From the NCBI GenBank assembly GCA_947561715.1, contig OX387197.1, forward strand, positions 625,001 to 689,000: a stretch of 64,000 nucleotides of DNA, given 5' to 3'. The notes beneath the pieces are model-generated. The model did no database searches. It worked only from the letters and a program-made list of their open reading frames with translations, and had not been told where the DNA came from. Position numbers and translations under genes: made by a program. The stretch is from Ascidia mentula. Lineage: Eukaryota; Chordata; Ascidiacea; Phlebobranchia; Ascidiidae. Positions 13,184 through 25,433 of this stretch are shown here, in pieces. Numbering within the stretch: position 1 is the stretch's first letter; each line of letters starts with the position of its first letter.

Positions 13184-13251
13184 GTTGCGCCACCAAGCGG
13201 GCGGTTAATAGTTGTTTGTTTAAATTCATTTTAAGCTAGGACGCCCCAAAA

Positions 13252-13803
13252 ATGGTGTTGGAAAGCGAGGAGGGCGAGAATGTCGTCGTTCCTTTTGTCT
13301 CTGCGCGCGCAAAAAAAGGCGGGAAACGTAAAAAGCGCAAGGGCAAAAGGAAGGGCAAGCCCAAGTACAGAGACATGGTTATTCGGTCGGTGAAGTCTTT
13401 AAAGGAACCCAAGGGGTGCACTTACAACGCAATCGCCAAGTACATCGAGGAAAGGTATCACGTGAGAAACGACTTTGTACTAAAACACGTGGTCAACTGG
13501 CTCTGTCAGAAGAAAGTTCTTTCCAAGAAAGGTCTCAGAGTGAAGTTGACGGGGAAGTCCCTAAAACTTGGCAAACCTCTTCGTGGCAAAAGAAAGAAGA
13601 AGGGCCGAAAGTCAAGGAGGAAGAGGAAGGCACGAAAGTCTAAGAAATCCAAGAAGTCCAAGAAGAAGAAGAAGAAGAAGTCGAAGAAATCGAAAAAGAA
13701 GAGAAAGAGTCGACGTAAGAAGGGAAGAAAACCAAAGAAATCTCGAAAGTCGAGGAAATCAAGGAAGGGAAAGAAGAGAAATGCGAAACGAAGACGAAGA
13801 TAA
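13252..13803 (+). CDS. Linker-histone-derived protamine-like protein (H1/PL-I type), 183 aa
   Basis: Chromatin-compacting protein, probably of sperm nuclei. It is a single uninterrupted exon. Residues 1-20 are acidic to neutral, followed by a short K/G/R-rich arm. Residues about 37-107 fit the H1 winged-helix (H15) domain: a KYRDMVIRSVKSLKEPKG helix and turn, AIAKYIEERY helix 2, and a final KLTGKSLKLGKP strand region. Residues 108-183 are almost only Lys, Arg, Ser and Gly, rich in SKK and SRK units, ending RRRR. A globular H1 domain joined to such a tail is the layout of PL-I sperm proteins described in tunicates and molluscs. Two Cys (residues 56 and 85) are unusual for H1. A somatic or maternal H1 is the alternative. 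Start: first ATG, 69 bp after a TATA box; AATAAA follows the stop by about 20 bp. Confidence 0.88.
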   Translation: MVLESEEGENVVVPFVSARAKKGGKRKKRKGKRKGKPKYRDMVIRSVKSLKEPKGCTYNAIAKYIEERYHVRNDFVLKHVVNWLCQKKVLSKKGLRVKLTGKSLKLGKPLRGKRKKKGRKSRRKRKARKSKKSKKSKKKKKKKSKKSKKKRKSRRKKGRKPKKSRKSRKSRKGKKRNAKRRRR

Positions 13804-13823
13804 TTCCTGACCTCCCCACACCG

Positions 13824-13829
13824 AATAAA
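13824..13829 (+). terminator. Polyadenylation signal of the protamine-like gene
   Basis: AATAAA 20 bases after the stop codon. No histone 3' stem-loop is evident, so the mRNA is likely polyadenylated, as expected of a replication-independent H1-type gene. Confidence 0.65.
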
Positions 13830-15319
13830 CCAAAAAACACCCTTTTTCTATTGCGTCATTTTTTACATTTAGGACAAATCATGTGCAAAAATTACGTTGC
13901 GTCGTGCTGCTTTACTTATTTAATAGATTTGGAAACGACGCGCAAATGCGGGGCCCGCTGCAAACGATGGCAGCTTTGCACTTATTCATGTCATTGAATA
14001 AACGCAGATGCACATTTCTGCTATGATTGGGGGCTTAAAATTTAAAAGCTGACACCGACGCAACAATAAGTTAATGCTAGTTCTCTTTGTTTCAAACACA
14101 CTGGACGGTTCAATCAAATCAGAACCGACGCTTAAATAAATCCACCCCCCCCCCGCACGGGAAATTCCCCATGAAGGTCATCTATAGAAACTTTTCTGAA
14201 AAAAGAATTTTTGTGGGGACCGGCAAAAAACACAACATTCGAACTATTATACAAAACATTTTATTACTTGGTTTTTTAATTTATTTTTTCCAGGATATCC
14301 AAAATTAAAGTTATTGTTTACCAAATATTTTGTTACCGTTTTGCTCCCCGGTTAAAACAAAAACTTTTGTTTGGCTGGAGAAAAAAATCGGTGACGCGCG
14401 AAGTCAAACAATCGTTTGGATTATTGGATATTCCAGAATTGACGCGAAATGATTGTGAAAGGTGTTGTGTTCATTTAGGAGAGTCTGGTGTCTTGCTTTC
14501 GTGTTTAAACGCTTAAGGACATTAAGTTAAATGAAAATTAAGTTTGTCAATAAATGCTGACATTTTAATATTGTGATAAAGTTGTTTTGTTTACATTCTG
14601 ATGTCATAAGTCAACATTTCTTCTGCCTTAAATCCAATACTTTACTTTAAATATTGATGGCTGGAATATGAAATAGATTTTGTCAAACTGGAATTTCTGC
14701 ATAACCTGAAGTGGAGTTGTCAAGATTTTCTCAGCATGCAGTTTACTAATAAAAAAATTCCTTTTTATAGTAGGCTATATAAAATTAAATTTGTAATTTG
14801 CGCAGAGGATTTTTTCTGTTGCTGTTAAACAATCCACATGCTAGCTCGGTGATACCCAAGGAGGTAAACAATTTTAAAGTGTATCACTTCGTTGAATGTT
14901 ACAAAGTAACCTAGGGGATGAAGTAACGAACATTTTGAGATCACTTTTTCAATTCGAACTATATCCGAAAATTACACAAAAGTGCTGGCGCACCACCTAC
15001 ATGCTGTCCACCAGTTGGAAAACACTGTGCTAGCCAATGCTTTTTTGTATTTTAATGTTTCCAACTTTTTTGTGCAGATTATCGATAAAGTTTTGCAAAA
15101 GTGCACAGCATTTTTTTTATCTGACTGTACTAATTTTTTCATCCACACAGTTTTTGCATCAACTTTTTTTTACTATGCAAAGTTTCTCCAAGCAGTAGTT
15201 TAAACAGTAGTTGGATTTATGTTGTCACTGTGCCACAAGATGAAAGGAGTGTTTTGTGTTGCCAAATGATCATGGGGTCATAGTACAAGAAATGGATTGT
15301 TAAGTAAAATTTGTCTACA
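13830..15319. other. Intergenic region upstream of the MAPKBP1/WDR62 gene
   Basis: No gene recognised. Contains an 11-base poly-C run near 14145 and AT-rich unique sequence. The promoter and leader of the following gene should lie in the right part. Confidence 0.45.
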
Positions 15320-18300
15320 ATGGAAAAATCAAACCAAACTTCTAAGGATGGAATAACTCGAAGGAAAAAGAATTATGCTGGATTCCAATATAGGAGAAGA
15401 GGCAAAGTCAACTGTTCAGTGCAGGTTTAAATAAATTCTTATTTGTTAATAAATAAATTCTATTTGGCATTGATCGTGACAAAAAAGGACACCAATTTTC
15501 AGTTTTAATCAATTGGGAAATGTGGGATATACAATGGAATGTGAAATGTTTAAAACCCTGACATGCTTAAGTGGACTGGACAAATCACAGCGACCTTTGT
15601 AATTATTTTGGGAATTGTCAGTAAATTTATGCCCATACTGAACCTCCAGCAAGAATGAGACAAAGTTGGTTGGAAGTAGAGGTTTAATAATCTTTTCCTA
15701 AAATATAACATAAATATGTCAGTGATTTGTAAAATTTTACACAAGCAGCAGAAAGTACTGCAGTCGCTGGTGGAATGTTTGTGTAAGCGTGCAGTAAACA
15801 GACTAGGAATTCGACTTTGAGTGACCCAAAATCAAGCTGTCATTGTTTCCCATTTTGTAACAACAATCACATTCCTTTCTTCAGCATGTCGTGCCCGTTA
15901 CACCTCAAAACATTCCCATTGTTCTCGTAATTCAATCACCTGTCATTGTTTCTACTTGTTTGTGTGTTATATGACGTCTCTGTGTTTTGATAATTTAAAT
16001 CTATTTCCTCAACGGATCCACTATGGCATTGTTTGATATGATACACTAAACTTTAATTTACTTTTACTTGTTGAAATGATTTATGAAACATTTGATCTAA
16101 AGCACTTGAATACAAGACATTTAAAAGATTTAAAAAAATATTTTGAATATTTAAAATGTAGCTTTCAACTTTAAATACAGTCCATTTCTGGTTCATTATG
16201 ATTACCACAAGAGGTTGTTGTTAATGTAAGATTTATTATTTTTCAGTATTCCGCGGATTTACAACATGTGCTTGGTTTAACGTTGAAAAGCAATTGTTCG
16301 TTTGCGTGCGATTCAAACACATCGCTACTGGCCTACCCTGCGGGTTGTGTTATAGTCTTGCACAACCCAAGAAATGACCGACAACAATTCATATTTAATC
16401 CTGGACAGAAGACAATCACTTGTTTGAAGTTCTCTTGCGACGGCAACTTTATTGCCACGGGGGAGGTAGAGAATTAGATTGTTCATTGGCTGGGGAATTT
16501 ATTCTCCATATGTCTGTCTCGACATAAAAGCGAAATACATTTTTACGATTTTAATTCTGTTTGACAAATCTGTTGCCAACAGTTTTCTATTGTGATTGGT
16601 TAAAACTGTCAAATAAATTTTTTTCTGAACATTTTTTTATCTAAGACTTAAGTTATTGTCAAACACACAAGCATGACTTGGAACAGTGATAATTTATATT
16701 TCCAACTCATCATTTCATTGCTTAATCATTTAGAATGAATGTTACTATTTACTTGTGACAAACAAATATTTGCAGAGTGGCCACCAACCGTGCGTCCGAG
16801 TGTTCTCAGTGTTGGACAGGAATCAGGTTTCATCTGTTCCCTCTCACAAGTACGGTGTGTCGTGCGTTGCATTTTCTCCAAACTCCAAATATGTTATCTC
16901 GATTGGATACCAACATGACAATGTCATTAATGTGTGGGACTGGAAGGTGTGTTAATGTTTCCCTATTTGTGTACATAACACCAACAATTTGGTCATGTTT
17001 AAAGTTCACCCACTTTTAAACTAACTTATTCAGTAACACTTGTTATTTTTCCTGTTTGAAATAAAAATATGTTTTATTTATTTGAAATTTTTTTTTCGAT
17101 AAAATAATCTTCACAATCAGTGAATGTCATTTATTTGAACGCAGATCACATGTAATTTTCCACTGTTGGGGCCCTTCAGATTTTACAATCCTAACAAACT
17201 TGTTATGTTTTAGCGTAACGTGATAGCTGCGTCCAACAAAGTATCAACAAAAGTTAAATCTGTTGCGTTTTCGGAGTGCAGTAATTACTTCGTCACAGTC
17301 GGAAACAGACATGTTAAGTTCTGGTATTTGGAAAAAGCTTCTACACCAGATGTGAGTTTGCTGTTAATCATTGTTGTAAACAATACTTAGAAATATTTAG
17401 AAATATAAAAATATTTCTTAGAACACTTATTTATGAAAATATAATTAAATTGCTGCATAGTATCTAAATGCACTACAGATGAAGAGGCCACTAAATGATT
17501 AGATTATTTCCTTCCGAATGCAAATCCCTTAGGACCATTTCATATCATTTGGCTAACTACAATTAACTTGCACAGAATTGTACGGTGCCATTAAAAGGTC
17601 GATCAGCCATACTGGAGACTCTTCGAAACCACATGTTTTGTGATGTTGTGTGCGGAGTTGGGTCAGATTCCCAGATGACGTTCGCAATATCGAAATCTGG
17701 ACTTCTCTGTCAATTTAACGCAAAACGAACCATTGCCCGACATATCGAACTCAAGGTAGGTGTTTTTTTTCAACCCAACTTTCAGGAGACAGGAGTGCTC
17801 AAGATTTTTTTAGCAAATGTGATTTTGGTTAATACTTTATTTGAACAACGTAGAGAATCAAATTTATGCGACATTTTTAACTTTTGGTTTCACTCTGGGC
17901 TGCATTCAGTGTTTGCAGTCTTTGTTCAAGTTGGGTAAATTTTATTGCCCAGTGTAAACATGGTAAATATTTAACTGCAAACAACCAATAAATAAACCTG
18001 GTGAAAACCTTTCCCCTACTTCATTTAATCAAATTCAGACATTCTTTTTAGCATCTAAATCTTTGTGTTTCACTGTTTGTTGTAGAGTGGCTCTGGAAGA
18101 ACAATTTGTGTGGTAAACGACATGATTTTGTGTGGATGTGGAAATGGATTTGTTTATATATTTTCTGCCAACAACCTTGAGTTAATCACCGAAATAAGCC
18201 CACCCAATATTGTAAAGTAAGTAAGTTTTGGATTTACAACTGTTTTGTTCAACAAATACAAGCATGTCAATATGCTGGGATATATTATTCCAAGGCAATC

Positions 18301-21300
18301 ACGTTTTTTTAAACAGTTTTTTATTGTAAGTACAATCATATCCATATGTGTTATGTCATGACAATCACACTTTTTTCATTCAAATAATTGACTTTATTTT
18401 TTGTTAACAAATGTTCGTGTACCATTGGTTGAATAAGACAATAGTTTTGTTGTCAGCTTTTTCATTATAAGTAAGTTCACAACAATCCAATAAAGCTTCC
18501 CTAAATCTCATTTAATCCAGCCTTGGATCAAGTCTGTGACATAGACAATCCCCTTTATGACATCACATGAAATCCCATTGTTATCCTCCCTGCAATTTAT
18601 AGCGGGCTGTGATTACAAAGCATTGTTGAGAGCTCCACCTTGTGTACACAACTCCTGTATAATAAGTGCCCTCGTAAGTTAAGAGAGGGAATACTTAGTG
18701 CTTGACTCTCTGTGATCGCTTGATGTTGTTCCCCATCACAAATAATCTTTCTGTTTAAACAAAGTTGTTGTTGTTTGGTAAACACTGACCACTGTTTAAA
18801 CTTTTGCAACGATCATGGACACACAAATATGATATATGGCATTTAATATTGCACAATGCAAGTGTATAAGTTGTCCGTGTTTCTCCATAAAACAAGTTAC
18901 CCCTGCTTAATTCAAAAGTTTTGATGTTTATAAATAAATACATCTCATGGAATTTAACCACAGAAAAATTTCTTTGTCACAGTGGACATGAAGTTTTTGC
19001 GATGGCAATTGATGTTTACAACATGTGGCTCCACCTAGTGTTCTCGGACCACACACTCATGATAAGTGATGTGATGAATCTTCACGAACCACATATTAGT
19101 TCATTGTCACAATTCCACAGTTCATGCGTTTCGGATGTGAAGGTAGTTTTGAATGAATATTATCAACTTTAAGTTGTTACGATTTAATTTTGCCATGAAG
19201 GAAATTATTTACAACAAATTTGGTGCTGAATAACTTGATTCTTACCTGGTACCCACATAACCACCAAGCTTAACCATGTGGTCAGTTTATCAATTGTTGT
19301 TAGTTTGTTATTATTACGCAACATTGTAGATGATTCCGGATGAGTCAGCAGTTTTATCTAAGGATTCTTTTCTAACTTGTTCCAATGATGGAACTGTAAG
19401 AATTTGGAAGATTGAAGAAAAAAAATGTGTAAGTGTTAAAGTAACCACATTAAAGATTGGAACATTGGTCGATTTTTTATCCCGTATTTGCTTGTGTCCT
19501 TTATAAAACGGCGAATTAAATGAATATTCAAACGGGGATTTTACAAGTTTTTATTGACCAGATTCTGCAAAAACTTATTCATCTGGAAGGTTCCACAGAG
19601 AGACAGAGTGACCTTGAAAACTCAGCCAAGGTCGAAGCAAGGTCAATTTGTATAAGACATGATGCAAAGCATGTTGCTATTGGTGATAGAAAGGGAAACA
19701 TACAGTGAGTTTTGAAAAAGTCGCTATTTATAGTTTATATGTCTGAGGCCGAAACAGTGGCCATCTGTCTACAGCTATCAGAGTTAAAATAGTTCGTTTT
19801 ATGAAGTTTGTAATTTACTGCAACAACATTTAGTTTTCATTTTCCTCGGTATGTTTACTGTGATATTTAAAACAGTATTTGAAATATCACATTTGTGTCT
19901 TGGTACAGAATGAACATTGTTAAATGTTTTGTATTAGCATCAGTTTTGAACAAATTGCTTTTAGTGTTTACGACCTGGACGTATTTGAGAGAATATCATT
20001 CATACCAACACACGATGGCGACATACTGTCCATGGATTATTCTCGTTGTGGAACGATGCTCGCGAGTGCAAGTCGTGACCGATGTGTTCACATGTTTACG
20101 GGAGATTACGTTCCAACTCACACGATCGCCGACCATTCAGCTTCTGTCACTTCTGTTAAGTTTTCACATCGAGATAAGGAGGTAAGTTTTGATAAACATG
20201 GAATTCAATCTTAACATCTTCAAACATGCAGCACCTTTTTCCTAAATCATTACATCCTTGTTAATTATTATTAAACAAATCCATGCTTATGTTTATTAAA
20301 GTGATCCCACTCTTATCATGCTCACCTATTGTGCTGTTGCCAACATAAACATTTTAGTTTTTGCAACTATAAACTAGAGAATATAGTTTGACTTAGGTCT
20401 GTAAAGCAATCTTTTGTTTCTTGGACAACATGCAGTAAAATTAATAACCTTTACCTTGTGGACGTTTTTGCACTGAGCAAAACATTTAAAATGTTCGATA
20501 TTTGTTTGTTTTAGGTTCGTTTGATGAGTTGTGGAGCCGACAAGTCGTTATATTTCTGTGCTGTTTTAAATAACTGTGGAAAGACTGAGATTAGCCGTGA
20601 ACAACATTTTGTTGAAAAACATTCCATGGGAGATATGACAATTATAGAGTGAGTACCTTCATCATTTAATAATTCTGTCACATTTTGACCAATATTAGGG
20701 CACTTCCTGTGATATTATAATTGTGTTCATTATATTTTAAGCATAGAATTAGACTAAAAGGTATTAACTGACTTTGTGTTACCATTCATGCCATGGAGAA
20801 AATCAGTAAACAAGAAAATATTGTCCAAACACATTTAGGTGGAATTTAAAATAATTTTTGCGTTAAATGGAAGTTTATTTTAAACCGGTTTGATTTCTAT
20901 TATTTTCAGTGATTCCGTTATTGTCGCTTGCGGCTCCAACTTAAGTGAGTACGACATTTTTGGAGCGAGACTGAAGCGCAGTTTCCGTGGCAACGAGGCA
21001 AGTTCCACGATACTCCGGGTTGCCACTGACAACCAGGGCACTCTTCTTGCAACATCGTGTCTCGACAAGAATATTTATCTTCTGGCATACATGACAGGTG
21101 ACGCAGAACTTTTATGTTGTAGAAATGTTTCTTATTGAATCCAACCCACTTTTTCAAAACCTTTCGTAATGTATGAAGTCTTTCAGCAATTTTAACTTGA
21201 ATTATTTATGTTTGTAAATTAGATGAAACGCTTTTGGATTAATGCATATTTAATGCATATAAGTTGACATAAATATTTTATTGAAAAAATTCACTTCAAA

Positions 21301-24300
21301 TTCTTCTTGTCAAAGAAAATATTCCCCAAATATTTGCTGTCACTAAAATGTGATGTTTTGATGCTACTTCTATCCTATATATTACATGGATATCTTATCA
21401 ACAATACTCACCCAACCTAAGCAGTGACCTGGCTCAACTATAACGGAACCAAGATTGTTTTAAACTATTGAGAATATGTTTAGGTGAATGTGTTTGTGTG
21501 ATTAACGGTCACTCAGAAGTTGCCGTGTCGTTAGCATTTGATAATGACTCACATCTGATATCAACGTCAGCCGATAGCTGCATATTTGTATGGAATCTCA
21601 GCCACCGGGTGGCAGAAGACACACGTCAATTACCCAAATTATCGAACACTCCGTCAGAGGTGTCAACACCAGAATCGGATTTAAATAAAACTTCATATTT
21701 TGGGACGCACGATGATTTTAACGTTGATATCAACAACGAAATTTCAACGGAAACTCCTCCATCAGTCGCCGATGATTTAATTTCGTTTGCCGACGATTTT
21801 GTGTCAGGAAGTCCATCGTCATTAACATTTGACAACTACGCAGGTTTGGAATTTAAATATTTCTGGTATAAAACTAAGTGTTGTCATTGTATTGATTTCA
21901 TGTAAGTGTTGTTGCATAATACTTTTATCAAAAACAACAAAATTTTCTTTTACATTTCTTTGTCCTTTCAGACGCCGAACGGGGTTCAAAATCTGCTGAA
22001 TCAATGTTGCCTGCGTGGGTGACTAAGCATTTATCAAGTGATGACTCAGCATTACTCAGCAGTAAACCTTCTCCAGCACTTGGAAAGTGGGGGGATAAAC
22101 TTCACAAGGAAAAGGTTTCAGTTTTCAAATGTTTTCTTTCGGTGCTCATTTAATATTTTGTTTCACGTTCACTTTATGATGATTTTTATGTTTCAAGTTG
22201 TCATAAAAGCTTATTTCTTTGAAGATTTGTGAAGAAATTGAGAATCTTGCCCAGGTTCGAGATTTACTTTCCACTGTCAGTTCGTACGATGATGAGAGCG
22301 TGGTTTCAGAACTCTGTCATGATATTGATCTTGGTGAGTGTTGTATCAACTTTTATGATACCGTTTCACATGATAAACCTTCATTATGTGTAACCTTTGT
22401 TATGATACAGTTACATACGATTCACTCAAACAGAGCAAAAGTTTACATGAAAGCTTCTTGTGATGTAACAGTAGGTTAATCACAGATATATTTGCATCAA
22501 CAGTTATATTTTTATTCCAAGAAGAGAAAATTCATCCTCGAAGCGATGGAACTCCGGTGAACACCAATTTCTCCGATGAAGACGAAGTACACTTGTCGTC
22601 CACGGAGGATCATCATCTTAACACAACTTACACGAAAAACGATTTCATGGAACTCAAGAAAAATGAAAAACAAGAACTCGATTCAACTCAACTGAACGAG
22701 GAACTAAACAATGTCGATGATGAAGTTGGTGAAAAAATCTCAGATCAGATTTCACAAAATACAGAAACATTTGAAGTTTCCAACGATGATTTAATAGATG
22801 AAAAGGAAGTTTCCCAAACAAACTTTGCCGTCGTCTCAAAGATTTTGGATGAAAATGCTGCTTTGTGTAGAAAAATTGAAGAGGGTTTGGAACCGGTGGT
22901 TATCGAACCAAAAGTTTTTGCCCAAACTCCAGACATAACAAACTCTTTTGAGCATGTCGATATTCGAGCACTAATATTTTCAAAGTCACCAACTAAACCT
23001 GCTACAAGGGCAAGAAAAGATGACTCCATCAATCACTTTGACACTTCTAAAGTTACGAACCAGGAAAATTCTGATGAAAATAAAATTGAAAAACATAAAA
23101 CTGTGGAAACAGAGGAAAATCGATCGGGAAACATCACTGACATTTCAACACAAAATGATAATTCCCAAGGAGGAAATCAAGGAATCAACTCAGATTTAAA
23201 CCAAGCTGGTGAAAATCAAATCACGGAGTCACGATCGATCACAACACGGAATAAAGAAGAATTAACAAATACTTCATCTGAAAGTATGAAAAAAACTTAC
23301 GTCTCAAAATCAGTTTTCAACATTAACTTGAGTCCCCGGCGGGAAATCCCCTCCAGCCCCTCTGTATCCAAGGAAGAAGAGTTGGATGTTGTTACATCCA
23401 GGCTGGTTGAGGAAGTGATCTCTGCTGCAGAATCCTCCTGTTATGAAGAATCTGAAGAGGAGGTTGCTGAACCGTCATCGGTTACAAGCAGCACAGCAAG
23501 CGAGGAGTTCAACAAACTTCCACCAACAAATATTGATGAAGAAAACCATGAACCAGACGACAAAACGCAGAAAAAAATTGATACATCAGTTGGTGGTGAA
23601 ATTGTTATTTCTATGCAGAATGGACACATGCTGTCACCTAGTGACAGTAAAGATTGTTCTGTTAAGGAGACAAAAGAAAAACACGTTTCCGATGTTGTTG
23701 TTAAAGATGAACAAGTTATCGACAACATTGTATCAGAGGAAGAAAATAATGAGACGTTGGTTGCCAATGACAACCTGAATAAGCCACCAGATGAAGAAAT
23801 ATCTGAAAACAAAGAAGATTCCTCCGTTCTGTTGACGCCAACCAGCAAGAAACAAGCAATACCTCCTGCGTTTGCCGAACTCCTCGATAGTTTACGGAAG
23901 AAAAGAACACTGAAACTCCCCGTCAGTCCTCCGAAGACTCTTCAACTTAAAAAGAACTATGACCTGCCACATGGTGGTGCTGGAGAGTCTGGATATTCAA
24001 CTGACGCAACTCTCAATTTCTTGGATAAAAATGGTGAATTTTGTTTGTGGGCCATGCACTTATTTAAAAGTTTTATTTATCGCCATGAAAACACATCCTA
24101 AAGTTCAAAAGCAAACCTGTGATGTGATTTGAAATGTTTTGTTGAAACTGATCAAGTTTAAGCTGATTGTTGACAGTTACCTGAAAGAATTTCTATGTTT
24201 GTGTTTACAGAGCAAAGTTTCGATAAAGATGAACTTGACCAAGAAACCAACAACAATTACATCAATGGTAACCATGGTGATGCAACATGTGAATGTGAAA

Positions 24301-24756
24301 AAGCAAGCGAGGATTTGTTGGCTGTTTTCAACCACGCGCAAGATGTTTACAACAAACAAAAGGTTACAAGTTCATCTTCTACATCAAACCTTGTAATTCT
24401 TAAGTATGGGAATCTCCCCGCAGTCTTTTGGGTAACAAATGCTTGGCATCTGATTTTTTTATTTTTCAGTATTGTTTTAACTCCTGTATGATCTTTTTAA
24501 GAGAAAAGTATTTTTTTCACAGTGCAATCCACTCAATGGAAATCATCATGGAGTGAAAAAACTTGCTGGAACATTCCGATCGATCCAGCAGAAGATATCT
24601 AACCTGAATCTTTCAACTCATATTTCTATGGAAATTTTAAACGATGATTCGCCGGTGGTTTCCCTGTTGCGAGAATACTCCGATCGTTTGGTAGATATCG
24701 TTCACACCCAAGTCACCAGTGGAAAGGTTTTGGAAAACCAAACAGACACACTGTGA
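15320..24756 (+). CDS. MAPKBP1/WDR62: MAPKBP1/WDR62-family WD40 scaffold protein, 18 exons, 1,464 aa
   Basis: The vertebrate pair MAPKBP1 and WDR62 are WD40 scaffolds for JNK signalling; WDR62 also acts at spindle poles and centrosomes. Exons: 15320-15424, 16247-16465, 16776-16946, 17214-17351, 17576-17755, 18086-18216, 18983-19142, 19330-19428, 19562-19704, 19965-20181, 20515-20648, 20910-21097, 21484-21843, 21972-22114, 22225-22333, 22522-24033, 24211-24362 and 24523-24756. The total is 4,395 nt and all phases agree. Residues 1 to about 750 form the tandem WD40 region with family signatures such as [41 protein letters not shown] and [10 protein letters not shown]. After it come the short conserved PALGKWGD motif (exon 14), a 504-residue acidic Ser/Glu-rich disordered exon 16, and a C-terminal helical segment ending [14 protein letters not shown]. 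One gene here probably represents the pre-duplication state of the vertebrate pair. Confidence 0.95.
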
Positions 24757-25062
24757 TGTCATAATAGGTCTGTGACATCTTCAAGGAATTGTGTGATATC
24801 GTCATGTTACTGCAAAATGTCTCCATTGATCTGTGATGTCATAATTGAACTGGTCAATGTCATTATGGTACTGTGTGAAGTTACAGAGGTACAGTGTGAT
24901 GTCATTATTGAACTGTGTGATGTCATTATAGAACTGTGTGATGTCAATATGGAACTGTGTGATGTCACTATTGAGCTGTGTGATGTCATTCTAGAACTGT
25001 GTGATGTCAATATGGAACTGTGTGATGTCATTATTGAGCTGTGTGATGTCATATAGTTTCAT
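24752..25062. repeat. 21-bp minisatellite at the stop codon and 3' UTR of MAPKBP1/WDR62
   Basis: The core gtgtgatgtcattat recurs every 21 bp, with gatgtc at 24898, 24919, 24940, 24961, 24982, 25003, 25024 and 25045. Degenerate copies extend back to the stop codon itself, where ctgTGAtgtcataatag is a recognisable unit. Seven codons per unit keep frames open on both strands, but these are not genes. Confidence 0.88.
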
Positions 25063-25427
25063 CCATTTATCAGTCAATATATTCAACTCTAATTTCTCTT
25101 TCTTCTTGAGTTGATTTTCCTATAGATTTATTCAATTGTTAATTTCAGATGGTGGATAAGTATAGTATTATAATAACTGATTTTCTGATACTTGTGAACG
25201 AAGTAGGCGTTGATCTACCTCACAATCACATGTACCGACAACATGAACATTCTTTCATTCCTCTTGCTTATTTTCCAACATCTTTTTATGCCTTATTATA
25301 TTTATGCAACATTGTATGTTATATTTTCTTGGTACTTTTCATGTTTGTTGCACGTTCGAAAGCAGTTAATTGATGCAAGATTTTTCATTGAACTTTAAAT
25401 ATTGGTGCTTAATAATAAGATAAAGTA

Positions 25428-25433
25428 AATAAA
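25428..25433 (+). terminator. Polyadenylation signal downstream of MAPKBP1/WDR62
   Basis: AATAAA about 670 bp after the stop codon, beyond the minisatellite, in AT-rich sequence. It is the best placed signal for this gene. Confidence 0.45.

Noticed and set aside
24772..25056. Open frames on both strands giving repeated CDVIIEL-type or SSIMTSH-type peptides
   Set aside because: They are translations of a 21-bp tandem repeat in a 3' UTR; unit length divisible by three keeps all frames open.
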